A stretch of DNA of 64,000 bases from Oceanospirillum multiglobuliferum (GCF_900167095.1 NZ_FUXG01000007.1:91935-155934), one strand, 5' to 3'; counted from the stretch's first letter, positions 1 to 10,066 are shown. Made by a program: numbers and translations. The notes: generated from the letters alone by a model not told the origin.

Positions 1-2
1 GC

Positions 3-893
3 CGTTCAGCGCCATCTGCTCATCTGCCACGCATTCGAGGCCCCGAGACGCTGTCATTGCTACAGCGCTGGTCGGGTGATCAGAACCTAGAAAACTGCGC
101 GCCCAGTTCAGCCGCTGTCAGTTTGTCAGAGGGCTGGGCATGGATGGCAAAACTCAACAATGGCCAACGCTACTTGCAACTCACCCTAGATGTTGCCAGT
201 ACGCAGCTTCCGCCAAAAGCGGAACTCACAGAATATTGCCGTCAAAGGTTTTTAGCCTTAAAACAAGCGCAGCCCTTTACCCACAATGCACAGCCTGTTG
301 GCACCGCTTATGGCCGTACCAGCACGGCTATTTTGTGCCAAAAAACAGTTGGCCCTAACTGGATTCGTGTGGGGGACGCGGCAATGGCCGTTGACCCTTT
401 ATCAGGTAACGGTATCTTTCAAGCACTTTCATCTGCTCTGCAAGCACCGGCTGTGATTAATACTTTATTGCAGCACCCTGAACGGCGCGCATTGGCAGAA
501 AGCTTTTATCACAGCCGCGTCGAAGGGCTTTTTTATCGCTTTGCCCGTATCGGGCGTGATTTTTATCGAATGGAAACACAGTGGCCAGAACAAGCGTTTT
601 GGCAACATCGACAAAGCTGGCCAGACGATGAGCCCATGCATCAAACACAGCATCTGCACCAACTGACCATCAAAACCATGCCCGTTGTAAATAATGGGTT
701 TATCGAAGCAAAAGAGGTAGTGGTTAGCCCTGATCAACCTCTAGGGATATGGCATCTCGCGGGGGTTGAACTGGCATCTATAGTTCAGCAGATACAAGCA
801 GGGCAACCTTTGGACAAGGTACTTGAGAGCAAACTATTACCACCTGCTGTACAGCAAATTATTGGCGGTTGGTTTGCGGCGTTTAATTTATAA
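3..893 (+). CDS. FAD-dependent oxidoreductase, 3' part (5' end outside window)
   Basis: The frame is open from the first bases of the window, so the N-terminus with the Rossmann dinucleotide-binding motif is missing. About 296 residues remain. The motif VGDAAMAVDPLSGNGI (near residue 125) is the second FAD-contacting GD motif of the hydroxybenzoate-hydroxylase / tryptophan-halogenase fold, followed by the usual long helix. The fragment begins with RGPETLSLLQRW, which resembles the substrate-domain entry of flavoproteins that mature quinone-cofactor amine oxidases (LodB, QhpG), but the partner gene would lie upstream and cannot be seen. The substrate is unknown. An ATG/TTG start inside the window (for example 57) is not needed, because the frame continues upstream of it. 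Confidence 0.75.
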   Translation, partial: RSAPSAHLPRIRGPETLSLLQRWSGDQNLENCAPSSAAVSLSEGWAWMAKLNNGQRYLQLTLDVASTQLPPKAELTEYCRQRFLALKQAQPFTHNAQPVGTAYGRTSTAILCQKTVGPNWIRVGDAAMAVDPLSGNGIFQALSSALQAPAVINTLLQHPERRALAESFYHSRVEGLFYRFARIGRDFYRMETQWPEQAFWQHRQSWPDDEPMHQTQHLHQLTIKTMPVVNNGFIEAKEVVVSPDQPLGIWHLAGVELASIVQQIQAGQPLDKVLESKLLPPAVQQIIGGWFAAFNL

Positions 894-1198
894 CATAGGG
901 TGTAGCGCTTAAGTTTAACCAGCATTTTTAAAAAGGTAAGATTACAATCGGTAAAACAAGTAGTTACGATAATTGGTTTTACTCGTTTGAAGGTCTTTTT
1001 GATGTTATTGTCTATCACTCGTATGGCATATCAATCTGATGCTAAGCTTGTTGTAGTGTGCGGACTGTGCGCACGAAGAAATCGAATGCAGCACCATTAT
1101 CAAAATGCGATCCAATGGAGTGATCGTTTGATTAACACCTTTACTACACAGGATGATAGCGTGGTACAAAGCGAAGCATTGGGCTGATCTAATCACTT
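894..1198. other. intergenic region, no convincing gene
   Basis: This 305-base gap separates the oxidoreductase from the HD-GYP gene. It contains a 66-codon open frame on the plus strand (987-1187) that needs a TTG start and has no recognisable domain or ribosome binding site. I see no clear hairpin terminator. It probably holds the promoter of the HD-GYP gene. Confidence 0.4.
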
Positions 1199-2404
1199 AT
1201 GAGACAACGGATTCCGGTCAGTGACCTACGAGTAGGAATGCGAGTGGTTGAGCTAGATATCAGCTGGCTTAAATCACCCTTTTGGCGGCATGCATTTACA
1301 ATTCAAACGCAGAATGAAATTACACTGTTAAGACAGCACTGCCAGCATGTTGAAATTAGTGTCAGCACCAAGATCAAAGGTGCTAAGAGCGCTAAACAGT
1401 TACCCAGTTCAACGCAAGGAAATAGCACCCAGAAAGCTGTAGACGTGCCACAGCAAGGTATGTCTAAACCTAATGCATCTATCGTAACACATCAAAAAAT
1501 AGCGCAAGCACAGCAACACTTACAACAAGTTGCTGGAAAGATCACCGATGTTTTTGATGATGCCAGAACAGGCCATGCGTTAGATGCGCCAAAGCTTCAG
1601 AATTCTGTAGAACTGCTCACCCAAGATGTATTAACCGATACCAACTCACTGTTATTACTAAGTCAGCTACAAAATAAAGATCAGTCTCTATCAGAGAAAT
1701 CAATTAACGTCTGTATTTTAACCTTAACTTTTGCAAAACATCTAGGGATTAAAAAAGACCAACTTCATCAGTTGGGCCTAGGTGCGCTGCTGCATGATAT
1801 TGGAATGTTACGGGTTCCAGCTTCTTTATTGAACCATAAAGGCACTTTGAACGCTTCTCAGAAAGCTATTATTCAGCAGCATGTTATTGATGGTGTTAGC
1901 ATGGTTGCTCACCACGATAATCTTGCTGATATCAAAGATATGATTGCTTACCACCACGAACGTTATGATGGCTCTGGCTACCCATACGGTTTGAAAGGGC
2001 GCGCGATACCACTTTTTGCCCGTATTCTTGGTATTACAACCACTTATGAAGCGATGACTCGCGAACGTTTTTTTAGCTCAAAAACAACACCAACCCATGC
2101 ATTATCAAAACTCTATGCATGGCGACATCAGCTTTTTGATGGGCGTTTGGTTGAAAAGTTTATACAGGCACTCGGCGTTTATCCTCCAGGCTGTATAGTT
2201 CAGCTCAATACAGGGCAAATCGCAATAGTGACAGAGATAAACCCTGAAAAACGCACTCGTCCTGTGGTAAGACTTTTAATGTCTGAAGATAAGGTGTTGT
2301 TAAAAGAGCAGCCAGAGATCAATCTGATTATGAGTGAATATGAGTGGATCAAAGTTCAAAAAATTCTAGACACCCAAGAACTTGAACTCACCAAGCTAAT
2401 CTAA
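1199..2404 (+). CDS. HD-GYP domain c-di-GMP phosphodiesterase with N-terminal DUF3391
   Basis: A predicted cytoplasmic phosphodiesterase of 401 residues that would hydrolyse cyclic di-GMP. The N-terminal ~65 residues (IPVSDLRVGMRVVELD...SPFWRHAF) match DUF3391, a common partner of HD-GYP domains. The catalytic domain shows the metal-binding HDIGM motif near residue 199 and the HD-GYP signature HHERYDGSGYP near residue 251, so all key residues look intact. A Gln/Ser-rich linker joins the two parts. No transmembrane segment is seen. The upstream Shine-Dalgarno is weak, but the start fits the usual DUF3391 beginning. It ends before a strong hairpin shared with the convergent cysS. It adds to a large set of c-di-GMP enzymes in this window. 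Confidence 0.9.
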   Translation: MRQRIPVSDLRVGMRVVELDISWLKSPFWRHAFTIQTQNEITLLRQHCQHVEISVSTKIKGAKSAKQLPSSTQGNSTQKAVDVPQQGMSKPNASIVTHQKIAQAQQHLQQVAGKITDVFDDARTGHALDAPKLQNSVELLTQDVLTDTNSLLLLSQLQNKDQSLSEKSINVCILTLTFAKHLGIKKDQLHQLGLGALLHDIGMLRVPASLLNHKGTLNASQKAIIQQHVIDGVSMVAHHDNLADIKDMIAYHHERYDGSGYPYGLKGRAIPLFARILGITTTYEAMTRERFFSSKTTPTHALSKLYAWRHQLFDGRLVEKFIQALGVYPPGCIVQLNTGQIAIVTEINPEKRTRPVVRLLMSEDKVLLKEQPEINLIMSEYEWIKVQKILDTQELELTKLI

Positions 2405-2420
2405 ATCTGCCAACTCGTTA

Positions 2421-2455
2421 GTACCTGAAAGGGGCACTAAGACCCTTTCAGGCAC
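2421..2455. terminator. hairpin between convergent HD-GYP gene and cysS
   Basis: The 10-bp perfect stem CCTGAAAGGG / CCCTTTCAGG (2424-2433 and 2443-2452) with a 9-nt loop lies between two convergent stop codons. There is no clear U-tract on either side, so it may act as a bidirectional terminator or transcript-end stabiliser. Confidence 0.55.
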
Positions 2456-2461
2456 TAGAGG

Positions 2462-3847
2462 TTATTCACGCACCCAAGAAGTCCCTTCACGGGTGTCTTT
2501 CAAGGTGATGCCTTGGCTGAGCAGCTCATCACGAATGCGATCAGACTCTGCAAAGTCTTTATTTAAACGCGCTTGTTTACGCGCCTCAATCATCGCCTCG
2601 ATCTGATCTGCTGTTAAAGCGCCTTCTTGTTCAACCCCTTTTAGGAACTCTGTAGGGTCTTGGTCGAATAAGCCCAGCACTGAACCAAACAGTTTTAAGT
2701 AACCTGCCAACTGTGCAGCTAAGCCGGTATAACCCTCTTTTTTGGCGATATTCAGTTGCTTGGCAAGGTCAAACAGCATGGCGAAGGCTTCAGCAGTGTT
2801 GAAGTCGTCATCCATTGCGGTTTTAAAGCGTTCAACCCATTCACCTTCTGCAACCACTTCCGCCGCTTGCACACCTTCTAAAGCCGTATAAAAACGCTCT
2901 AAAGATTGGCGTGCCGCTTTAAGGCCATCTTCTGAATAGTTGATTGGGCTACGGTATTGGCTGGCGAGTAGGAAATAACGCACCACCTCTGGGTTATACT
3001 TTTCCAGTACATCACGAATGGTGAAGAAGTTGCCCAAAGATTTTGACATCTTCTCTTGGTCAACCCGTACTGCACCTGCGTGCATCCAAGTGTTAACGTA
3101 TTTCTCACCAGTTGCGGCTTCTGATTGGGCAATCTCGTTTTCATGGTGTGGGAAAGGCAGATCTGGCCCACCGCCATGAATATCAAAGGTGTTGCCTAAG
3201 CAGCAAGTCGACATGGCAGAGCACTCAATATGCCAGCCCGGACGACCTGCACCCCAAGGGGATTCCCAACTGACTTCGTCGGCTTTTGCTGATTTCCACA
3301 GCACGAAATCCATTGGGTTTTCTTTGGCTTCTTCAATGCCAATACGCGCACCCGCTTGCATATCTTCAAGGTTGCGATTGGTCAGTGCGCCGTAGTTTTC
3401 AAACTTGGTGACGCGGTAATACACATCGCCATTGCTGGCAACGTAGGCATAGCCTTTGTCGATCAACGTTTGCACCATATTGATAATGTCTTGAATATGG
3501 TGTGTGGCACGCGGCTCATGGTCTGGACGTAATACGTTCAGCGAGGCTTCGTCGTCGTGCATCGCTTGAATCATACGCTCGGTGAGTGCATCAACAGGTT
3601 CGTTGTTTTCTGCGGCACGGCGGATAATTTTGTCGTCTACGTCGGTGATGTTGCGAATGTAGTTCACCTCATACCCGCGATGGCGCAGGTAACGGGTGAT
3701 CACATCAAAGGCCACCATGACACGCGCATGGCCGATGTGGCAAAGGTCATAAACCGTTACCCCACAGACATACATTTTGATCTTACCCGCTTCTATAGGT
3801 GTAAAGACCTCTTTCTTACGCGTCATTGTGTTGTAAATATGAAGCAT
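2462..3847 (-). CDS. cysS: cysteinyl-tRNA synthetase
   Basis: CysS charges tRNA-Cys with cysteine in the cytoplasm. The 461-residue length equals the bacterial norm. The class I HIGH motif appears as CHIGHARV (residues 38-45), the KMSKS loop as KMSKSLGNF near residue 266, and the zinc ligands include Cys28 (YVCGVTVYD), the Cys of HIECSAMS near residue 209 and the histidines of FPHHENEIAQ. It lies 9 bases downstream of glnS on the same strand, so the two synthetase genes very probably form one transcript. Confidence 0.97.
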   Translation of the reverse strand: MLHIYNTMTRKKEVFTPIEAGKIKMYVCGVTVYDLCHIGHARVMVAFDVITRYLRHRGYEVNYIRNITDVDDKIIRRAAENNEPVDALTERMIQAMHDDEASLNVLRPDHEPRATHHIQDIINMVQTLIDKGYAYVASNGDVYYRVTKFENYGALTNRNLEDMQAGARIGIEEAKENPMDFVLWKSAKADEVSWESPWGAGRPGWHIECSAMSTCCLGNTFDIHGGGPDLPFPHHENEIAQSEAATGEKYVNTWMHAGAVRVDQEKMSKSLGNFFTIRDVLEKYNPEVVRYFLLASQYRSPINYSEDGLKAARQSLERFYTALEGVQAAEVVAEGEWVERFKTAMDDDFNTAEAFAMLFDLAKQLNIAKKEGYTGLAAQLAGYLKLFGSVLGLFDQDPTEFLKGVEQEGALTADQIEAMIEARKQARLNKDFAESDRIRDELLSQGITLKDTREGTSWVRE

Positions 3848-3856
3848 GGCTTTGGC

Positions 3857-5539
3857 TTATCCTTTGTTCTGAATCTTGGCCCAGCTGTCTTTCAGACCTA
3901 CTGTTTTGTTGAATACTAATTTGCCGTCAACACCGTGATCATAACGGTCTGCACAGAAGTAACCGATGCGCTCAAACTGGAACACCGTTTCAGGTGCTGC
4001 GGTTAATAGGCTAGGCTCACAGTAACCAGTGGTCACGGCCAGAGACTCAGGGTTGATGTGCGCTAAAAAGTTCACTTCTTTGTTTGAGTCTGGGTTTGGA
4101 TCAGTAAACAGATTTTCATACAAGCGCACTTCAGCTGGCACTGCATGAGGCTCAGACACCCAGTGAATCACGCCTTTCACTTTGCGACCTTCAGGGTTTT
4201 TACCCAGTGTGTCGGCATCATAAGTGCAGAGTAACTCAATGATTTTGCCGTTGGCGTCTTTGATCACTTCTTCGCACTTGATCACATATGAGTTACGCAG
4301 GCGCACTTCACCACCGTTGGTCAGGCGGAAGAATTTCTTCGGTGCATCTTCCATAAAGTCTTCCGCTTCAATCAGCAGGTTTTTGCTGAACGGAATCACA
4401 CGCTCACCCATGCTTTCATCGGCAGGGTGCGAAGGCACTACGTACTCTTCAACCTGATCATCTGGGTAGTTAGTGATGGTGACTTTAATCGGGTCTAGCA
4501 CGCACATGGCTCGTGGCGCATTTTGCTCAAGATCTGCACGCAGTGCGTGATACAGCATACCCACATCCACCACGCCATCACTACGGGTTACACCCACCAA
4601 GTCACAAAAGTGGCGCAAAGAAGCTGGCGTGTAGCCACGACGACGCATACCGGAAATAGTCGGCATACGAGGATCATCCCAACCTGACACAAAACCTTCA
4701 TCAACCAGTTGCTTCAGCTTACGCTTGCTGGTCACGGTGTAGTTCAAGTTCAAACGTGAAAACTCAATCTGTTTAGGTTTTGCAGGTACTGGCAAGTTGT
4801 CAATAAACCAGTTGTACAGCGGGCGGTGATCTTCAAACTCTAAAGTACAAACAGAGTGCGTAATACCTTCAAGGGCATCAGACTGACCATGTGCAAAGTC
4901 ATAGCTCGGGTAGATGCACCATTTGTCGCCCGTTTGGTGGTGTGGCACGCTGCGAATACGATACAAAATTGGGTCACGCAGATTGATATTCGGCGCAGAC
5001 ATGTCAATTTTAGCGCGCAGCACCTTAGTGCCATCGGCAAATTCACCCGCACGCATACGGTTAAACTGGTCGAGGTTTTCTTCTACGCTACGGTCACGGA
5101 ATGGACTGTTTTTGCCCGCTTCAGTTAAAGTGCCACGATATTCGCGCATCTGCTCGGCATTTAATTCGCAGACATAAGCTTTGCCAGCCTTGATCAATTC
5201 AACCGCATAATCAAAGAGTTGATCGAAATACTCAGAGGTGTAGCGCACCTTGCCAGACCACTCGAAGCCCAACCAACGCACATCTTCTTGAATAGAATCA
5301 ATGTACTCTTGGCTCTCTTTCTCTGGATTAGTGTCATCAAAGCGTAGGTTACATTCGCCGTTGAAATATTCCGCTAAGCCAAAGTTCAAACAGATAGACT
5401 TAGCATGACCAATGTGCAAATAACCGTTTGGTTCTGGCGGAAAACGGGTGATGACCTGCTGAACCTGGCCTTCAGCCAGTTCCTCTTTAATCAGGTTACG
5501 GATAAAATTCGGGGCAACAGTTGCTTCGGTATTGCTCAT
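3857..5539 (-). CDS. glnS: glutaminyl-tRNA synthetase
   Basis: GlnS attaches glutamine to tRNA-Gln. The protein begins [17 protein letters not shown], parallel to the E. coli start MSEAEARPTNFIRQII, so I use the ATG at 5539; the frame can be extended four codons to a TTG at 5551, which has no well-spaced ribosome binding site. It is 560 residues long. The HIGH motif is [14 protein letters not shown] and the KMSKS-equivalent loop is VTSKRKL (E. coli VMSKRKL). The C-terminal anticodon-binding beta-barrels are complete. It is divergent from ppiB and lies just upstream of cysS, an arrangement known from Pseudomonas and relatives. Confidence 0.97.
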   Translation of the reverse strand: MSNTEATVAPNFIRNLIKEELAEGQVQQVITRFPPEPNGYLHIGHAKSICLNFGLAEYFNGECNLRFDDTNPEKESQEYIDSIQEDVRWLGFEWSGKVRYTSEYFDQLFDYAVELIKAGKAYVCELNAEQMREYRGTLTEAGKNSPFRDRSVEENLDQFNRMRAGEFADGTKVLRAKIDMSAPNINLRDPILYRIRSVPHHQTGDKWCIYPSYDFAHGQSDALEGITHSVCTLEFEDHRPLYNWFIDNLPVPAKPKQIEFSRLNLNYTVTSKRKLKQLVDEGFVSGWDDPRMPTISGMRRRGYTPASLRHFCDLVGVTRSDGVVDVGMLYHALRADLEQNAPRAMCVLDPIKVTITNYPDDQVEEYVVPSHPADESMGERVIPFSKNLLIEAEDFMEDAPKKFFRLTNGGEVRLRNSYVIKCEEVIKDANGKIIELLCTYDADTLGKNPEGRKVKGVIHWVSEPHAVPAEVRLYENLFTDPNPDSNKEVNFLAHINPESLAVTTGYCEPSLLTAAPETVFQFERIGYFCADRYDHGVDGKLVFNKTVGLKDSWAKIQNKG

Positions 5540-5773
5540 AGTCTTTGGCAAATCTCTAAAAAGTAATCGTGTGAATTTAAGCAGGCTTTAGCCCATCCAC
5601 TGGGGTATTTGGCGAATATTAAAAAAGCAAAATAGCACTCAACTATTTGAGTCCTCTCCCTTTTCTTTTGCCAAGCACACAAAAGCGGTATTATAGCGCG
5701 AGGGCAGCCCATTAAGCCATCCTGTATATCATTAACTCTCACTGACTTTTCAGTTTATATTTGAGGATCACTC

Positions 5774-6280
5774 ATGATCGTTTTACACACCAACCACGGC
5801 GACATCAAGATCGAACTGAACTACGAAAAAGCGCCGGTTACTGCGAAAAACTTTGAAGAATATGTCACAAGTGGTCACTACAACGGCACTATTTTTCACC
5901 GTGTAATTGGTAATTTCATGATTCAAGGCGGTGGCTTTGATGCGGGCATGAACCAAAAGCCAACCCGTGATCCAATTGAAAACGAAGCAGATAACGGCCT
6001 TTCAAACGAAATCGGCACCATTGCAATGGCACGTACAATGGACCCACACTCTGCAAGCGCGCAGTTCTTCATCAACGTGGCAAACAACGCATTCCTAGAC
6101 CACTCTGGCAAAAACATGCAAGGTTGGGGCTACTGCGTATTTGGTAAAGTAGTAGATGGCATGGATGTGGTGAACATCATCAAAGAAGTGAAAACCACTT
6201 CTAAAGCAGGTCATCAGGATGTACCTGTTGAAGATGTGATCATCGAGTCAGCAGAAGTGGTAGCCGCAGAAGCAGAATAA
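5774..6280 (+). CDS. ppiB: peptidyl-prolyl cis-trans isomerase, cyclophilin type
   Basis: A cytoplasmic cyclophilin of 168 residues that catalyses prolyl isomerisation. It has no signal peptide, which separates it from periplasmic PpiA. Family motifs include [14 protein letters not shown] (catalytic Arg in FHRVI), [17 protein letters not shown] and the substrate-site region [20 protein letters not shown] Shine-Dalgarno lies 9 bases before the ATG. It is divergent from glnS and followed by lpxH, as in many gammaproteobacteria. Confidence 0.96.
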   Translation: MIVLHTNHGDIKIELNYEKAPVTAKNFEEYVTSGHYNGTIFHRVIGNFMIQGGGFDAGMNQKPTRDPIENEADNGLSNEIGTIAMARTMDPHSASAQFFINVANNAFLDHSGKNMQGWGYCVFGKVVDGMDVVNIIKEVKTTSKAGHQDVPVEDVIIESAEVVAAEAE

Positions 6281-6313
6281 GCTTAACTGCTTATTGAGCG
6301 TTACCATATCGTC

Positions 6314-6339
6314 AAAAAGGTCGGTTATCCGGCCTTTTT
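6314..6339 (+). terminator. rho-independent terminator after ppiB
   Basis: The stem AAAAAGGTCGG / CCGGCCTTTTT with a short loop (TTAT) ends in a run of five T. One G-T pair interrupts it. It lies 33 bases past the ppiB stop, ahead of lpxH, so lpxH probably has its own promoter or depends on readthrough. Confidence 0.8.
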
Positions 6340-6404
6340 ATTGCCTTTAGCTTATTAATCACTGTCGACCTGCGTGTTGGCGATAGCGATTGTTGCCGTG
6401 ATTT

Positions 6405-7130
6405 ATGAAACAGATTTTTATCTCAGACCTGCATCTTAAAACCTTAGACGATCCTATTACCGAGCGCTTTTTCACTTTTCTAGACCAAGTGGCGATCCGT
6501 GCCGATCAGCTGTATATCTTGGGCGATTTCTTTGAATATTGGCTGGGTGACGATTACCAAACACCCCTCAGTATTGCGGTTGCTGAACGCCTGTCTTATT
6601 TGAGTCAACAGGGTGTCGCGCTGTTTTTTATGGCAGGTAACCGAGATTTTCTATTAAAAGACGACTACGCCAAGCAATGTGGCATGACTTTATTGCCCGA
6701 TCCTTACGCGTTACCCGCCCCGCAGCAGCACATTTTACTCAGTCATGGTGATCGCTTATGTACGGATGATGTTGAGTATCAAAAGATTCGTCCGATGCTA
6801 CGCAACCCCCAGTGGCAAAGTGAGTTTATTGCCAAGTCGATCCCTGAGCGAATCGCTTTTGCCTCTCAAGCGCGTCAACAAAGCCAAAGTAGCCAACAGC
6901 AAGCACAAGACAGTGGCTATGGTTTGGTGGATGTTAATTTAGAGGCGGTAGATCAACTCATGCGTGAATATCAGTGCAACCTTTTAATTCACGGTCATAC
7001 CCATAGACCAAAACAGCACACTGCTTGTGATGGACAAGCTTTGCGATTGGTTTTAAGCGACTGGGATAATCAAGTGTTCTATATAGAAATCAATGCCAAC
7101 CAAACACCAGAACTTAAGCACTGGCATTAA
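6405..7130 (+). CDS. lpxH: UDP-2,3-diacylglucosamine diphosphatase (lipid A synthesis)
   Basis: LpxH hydrolyses UDP-2,3-diacylglucosamine to lipid X and UMP, the fourth step of lipid A synthesis, at the inner membrane. The 241-residue protein carries the full metallophosphoesterase set: SDLHL (Asp8, His10), GDFFEYWLGDD (Asp41), AGNRDF (Asn79 region), SHGDRLC and the C-terminal IHGHTHRP. The length matches E. coli LpxH (240). The position behind ppiB is the usual one. Confidence 0.95.
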   Translation: MKQIFISDLHLKTLDDPITERFFTFLDQVAIRADQLYILGDFFEYWLGDDYQTPLSIAVAERLSYLSQQGVALFFMAGNRDFLLKDDYAKQCGMTLLPDPYALPAPQQHILLSHGDRLCTDDVEYQKIRPMLRNPQWQSEFIAKSIPERIAFASQARQQSQSSQQQAQDSGYGLVDVNLEAVDQLMREYQCNLLIHGHTHRPKQHTACDGQALRLVLSDWDNQVFYIEINANQTPELKHWH

Positions 7131-7167
7131 TAAAGTCTGCAGTATTAGAGAGAGAGAAGGCTTGCAG

Positions 7168-7938
7168 CTAGCCTGCAATAAAAACACGCCCAGCATCTGT
7201 TTCTAAGCAACGAATAGGATGCTGATAAAGCTGGCTGAGTTTTTCTTCGACTAATAGGTCAGCGACACAACCTTGCTCAGGGGGTTGATCGGGATACAGC
7301 AGAATCAGTTTATCGCAGAAACGCTGCGCTAAATTCAGATCGTGCAAACTCATTAATAAACAACCTTGCACCACTTTGATCTGAGCAGTAAGTAGGCTTA
7401 AGAGTTCTATTTGGTGATGTAGATCAAGATGGTTTGCAGGTTCATCTAATAACCAAACTTTAGGTTGCTGCACCAATAGGGTCGCAATTTTTAGGCGTTG
7501 GCGCTCCCCCCCTGAAAGTTGCTCTATGGGCCTGTGAGCATAGTCAGCCAACCCAACTTTAAGTAGTGCTTGTTCAGCTAGCAGATAGTCTTCTGGGGAC
7601 TCCCATTGCCAAAAACCTAAGTGAGGATGACGCCCTTGCAACACGGTTTCTAATACCGTAGCAGGGAATTGCGCTTGATCATCTTGCAGTAAGAACCCCA
7701 TCTGCTGAGCGCGTGTACGCGGTTTAAGCTGAGCAATGGCTTGGTCAAAAAGCCTGATTTCTCCCTGATCAGCTGCTCGAAAACCCGCTAAAGTGTGCAG
7801 CAATGTTGTTTTGCCTGCACCATTACCACCTAGAATGCCCCAGACTTCACCTGCATTCAGCTGAAGATCAAACTGCTGGCAGATAGTTTTGCCACTGATA
7901 CTGATTTTGAGTTGTTTTGCCGTTAAACAGTTCATCAT
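7168..7938 (-). CDS. btuD: ABC importer ATP-binding protein, BtuD-type (cobalamin/iron-complex)
   Basis: ATPase subunit of a type II ABC importer. It has Walker A GGNGAGKTT near residue 37, Q-loop LLQDDQ, signature LSGGERQRLKIA near residue 143, Walker B VWLLDEPANHLD and the H-loop MSLHDLNLA. The 256-residue length is typical. Its start overlaps the stop of the permease gene by 4 bases (ATGA type), so it is the last gene of the operon. Iron-siderophore and heme ATPases are close relatives; the cobalamin assignment rests on the binding protein. Confidence 0.8.
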   Translation of the reverse strand: MMNCLTAKQLKISISGKTICQQFDLQLNAGEVWGILGGNGAGKTTLLHTLAGFRAADQGEIRLFDQAIAQLKPRTRAQQMGFLLQDDQAQFPATVLETVLQGRHPHLGFWQWESPEDYLLAEQALLKVGLADYAHRPIEQLSGGERQRLKIATLLVQQPKVWLLDEPANHLDLHHQIELLSLLTAQIKVVQGCLLMSLHDLNLAQRFCDKLILLYPDQPPEQGCVADLLVEEKLSQLYQHPIRCLETDAGRVFIAG

Positions 7939-8954
7939 AACTGGCCTCGATTACTCTTTTGCAGTACCCACAAAAACATTGGCACGCCGATAAAAGCTGT
8001 AATAACCCCTACAGGTAACTGCTGCGGTGCTATTAAGGTACGCGCCAGTGTGTCTGCCAGTAGCAATAAAGTACCTCCGGCGAGAGCCGCAGCAGGCAGT
8101 AAAACACGATGATCTGTTCCTATACTCAAGCGTAAAATATGCGGCACAACCAAGCCTAAAAACCCTACGCTACCCGCCTGAGTAACCGCCGATGCTGTTA
8201 AAGCAGAGGCTAATAGATAGAGTGTTAGTTGTATTGGATAAACCGAAACGCCTAAAGCCTTAGCCTGCAACTCGCCCCGTAGCATTAAGTTTAAAGGGCG
8301 AGCTAATGCCCAACTCAGCGCCAAACAGATCAGTAAAACCGTTAAATTCACACCCGCTAAACTGGCACGCGATAGGTCACCCATTAACCAGAACAACATG
8401 CCACGGAGATGGCTATCCTCACCTATTGATAGTAAAAAGCTTACTACAGCTCCCCAACCTGAAGCGGTGACAACCCCCGTTAATAACAAACGTGTGGGCG
8501 ACCAACTGCCTTGCCCATGCGCCAAACCAAAAACGAGTAACAGGTTTACCAACGCCCCTACAAAAGCACTGCCTGATATCCAAAAAGCTCCCAAACCTAA
8601 TGAGATACTGCACAGCGCACCCACCGCAGCGCCACCAGAAACCCCTAAGACATAAGGGTCTGCCAGTGGATTACGCAATAACACCTGCATTAAACAGCCT
8701 GCTACAGCCAGCTCTGCGCCTACAATCAGTGCAGCTAAGGTTCGTGGCAAACGCAACTCCATCACCACTGTGCGCGTTAACGTCGGCTGATCATGGCTCA
8801 GTAGTTGCCACAAATCGGCAAAAGTCACTGAAATACTGCCTGACAGCAACGAGAGTGCCACGCTTCCCATGGCAGCCACACTAAGTAAGAGCAACACATA
8901 AAGTGCTTGTTTACGCTGTAAAGCAGGTTTAAATGTGGGCTGCTGGTTACTCAT
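7935..8954 (-). CDS. btuC: ABC importer permease, BtuC/FecCD family
   Basis: Inner-membrane permease of 339 residues with about ten hydrophobic segments. The family block VMELRLPRTLAALIVGAELA followed by NPLADPYVLGVSGGAAVGA is diagnostic of BtuC/FecCD/HmuU permeases, as is SVGFLGLVVPHILR before the coupling helix. It overlaps the binding-protein gene by 8 bases and the ATPase gene by 4 bases. By family it works as a homodimer with two BtuD subunits. Confidence 0.83.
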   Translation of the reverse strand: MSNQQPTFKPALQRKQALYVLLLLSVAAMGSVALSLLSGSISVTFADLWQLLSHDQPTLTRTVVMELRLPRTLAALIVGAELAVAGCLMQVLLRNPLADPYVLGVSGGAAVGALCSISLGLGAFWISGSAFVGALVNLLLVFGLAHGQGSWSPTRLLLTGVVTASGWGAVVSFLLSIGEDSHLRGMLFWLMGDLSRASLAGVNLTVLLICLALSWALARPLNLMLRGELQAKALGVSVYPIQLTLYLLASALTASAVTQAGSVGFLGLVVPHILRLSIGTDHRVLLPAAALAGGTLLLLADTLARTLIAPQQLPVGVITAFIGVPMFLWVLQKSNRGQL

Positions 8955-9861
8955 TAGATGCCTTAGATAAACGTTGGCGGGTTTGCGCCAACTGCTGACA
9001 CATCAAAATGGCTCCCTGAAGCACTCTTGGCGTTTGACGTTGAATTAAATCAGGTGGAATAAAGTGCAGCTGTTGCTGTTTTACCGCGTTTAAACTCGGC
9101 CAATACTGCCAAGCATCTAGCCACTCGGGTCGCTGCTCTTCCATACCACTGGCGATAATTACATCGGGATTGGCTTGTAATACCGCCTCAACACTGATAC
9201 GAGGGGCTATGCTATTCAAATCGGCAAAGACATTTTGACCACCACAAAGCTCTATCACTTGTGATATCAAGTTTTCCTGATTGATGGTAATTAAAGGCTC
9301 ATCCCAGACTTGATAAAACACCCGCACAGGTCGCTGTTGACTATACTGCTGTTTGAGCGTGACAAGACCTTGATGAAGCTGTTCAGCTATTTTTTCTGCA
9401 CTATCAGCATGCCCTGTTAGCAGTCCTAGCTTTCGCACCGTAACAGGTAGCTGCTCTAAATACCGGGTTTCAGTCAGATAAACAGGCATGCCTAAACGCT
9501 TTAATTGCTCAATAGCTGCTGGACTATTACCACTATACCATGCCACAACAAGATCAGGGTTAAGTGCCAATACAGACTCTAGATCAACTTGATTATAGCT
9601 TCCAACCGATGTGATTCTCTGCGCTTCTTCTGGGAAGTTACTATAACTCACCACCCCTACCACTTGCTTGCCAGCGCCAGCACTAAACAGTAGCTCAGTC
9701 GTACTGGGCGCTAAGCTAACAATACGCTGCGCGGGTTGACTGAGTTTAACCTTATGCCCCCTATCATCTTGCACCTCTATCACAACAGTGCTTGCAATCG
9801 CCTGCGTGATGGACAAATAAGCAAGCAGAAAAGCGGATAAAAGATGATTCAAGGCTGGCAT
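8947..9861 (-). CDS. btuF: periplasmic binding protein, BtuF-like (probably cobalamin)
   Basis: Class III periplasmic binding protein of 304 residues with a signal peptide (MPALNHLLSAFLLAYLSITQ, cleaved near AIAS). The stretch RIVSLAPSTTELLFSAGAGK and the central VFYQVWDEPLITINQENLIS followed by VIELCGGQNVF resemble BtuF of pseudomonads, which supports vitamin B12 as ligand. No TonB-dependent receptor lies next to it, and I could not recognise a cobalamin riboswitch in the 240 bases upstream. A heme or siderophore ligand is not excluded. It is the first gene of a three-gene operon (btuF-btuC-btuD). Confidence 0.75.
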   Translation of the reverse strand: MPALNHLLSAFLLAYLSITQAIASTVVIEVQDDRGHKVKLSQPAQRIVSLAPSTTELLFSAGAGKQVVGVVSYSNFPEEAQRITSVGSYNQVDLESVLALNPDLVVAWYSGNSPAAIEQLKRLGMPVYLTETRYLEQLPVTVRKLGLLTGHADSAEKIAEQLHQGLVTLKQQYSQQRPVRVFYQVWDEPLITINQENLISQVIELCGGQNVFADLNSIAPRISVEAVLQANPDVIIASGMEEQRPEWLDAWQYWPSLNAVKQQQLHFIPPDLIQRQTPRVLQGAILMCQQLAQTRQRLSKASNE

Positions 9862-10032
9862 TCTCTTTTAAAGCAGATGTTATGAGTGAACATTTCTGTC
9901 ATACAGTAATGTTTGGGGTGGCAAATTCTGAGTGCTCAAGATAGGTTTGTAAAGCTAAAGGGTGTCTGCTTTGAATACAAAATAATATCTGAGACACAGC
10001 ACTATTTGCACTGCGCCCCAGATACTTGGTTT

Positions 10033-10066
10033 CTCACCAAGGTAGAATGCGATTGACCTTGGTGAG
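10033..10066 (-). terminator. hairpin downstream of the porin gene
   Basis: The perfect 11-bp stem CTCACCAAGGT / ACCTTGGTGAG with a 12-nt loop lies just beyond the porin stop codon. It lacks a strong U-tract. It probably ends the porin transcript and separates it from btuF. Confidence 0.6.

Noticed and set aside
987..1187. 66-codon open frame on the plus strand
   Set aside because: Needs a TTG start, has no ribosome binding site, and shows no recognisable domain or signal.
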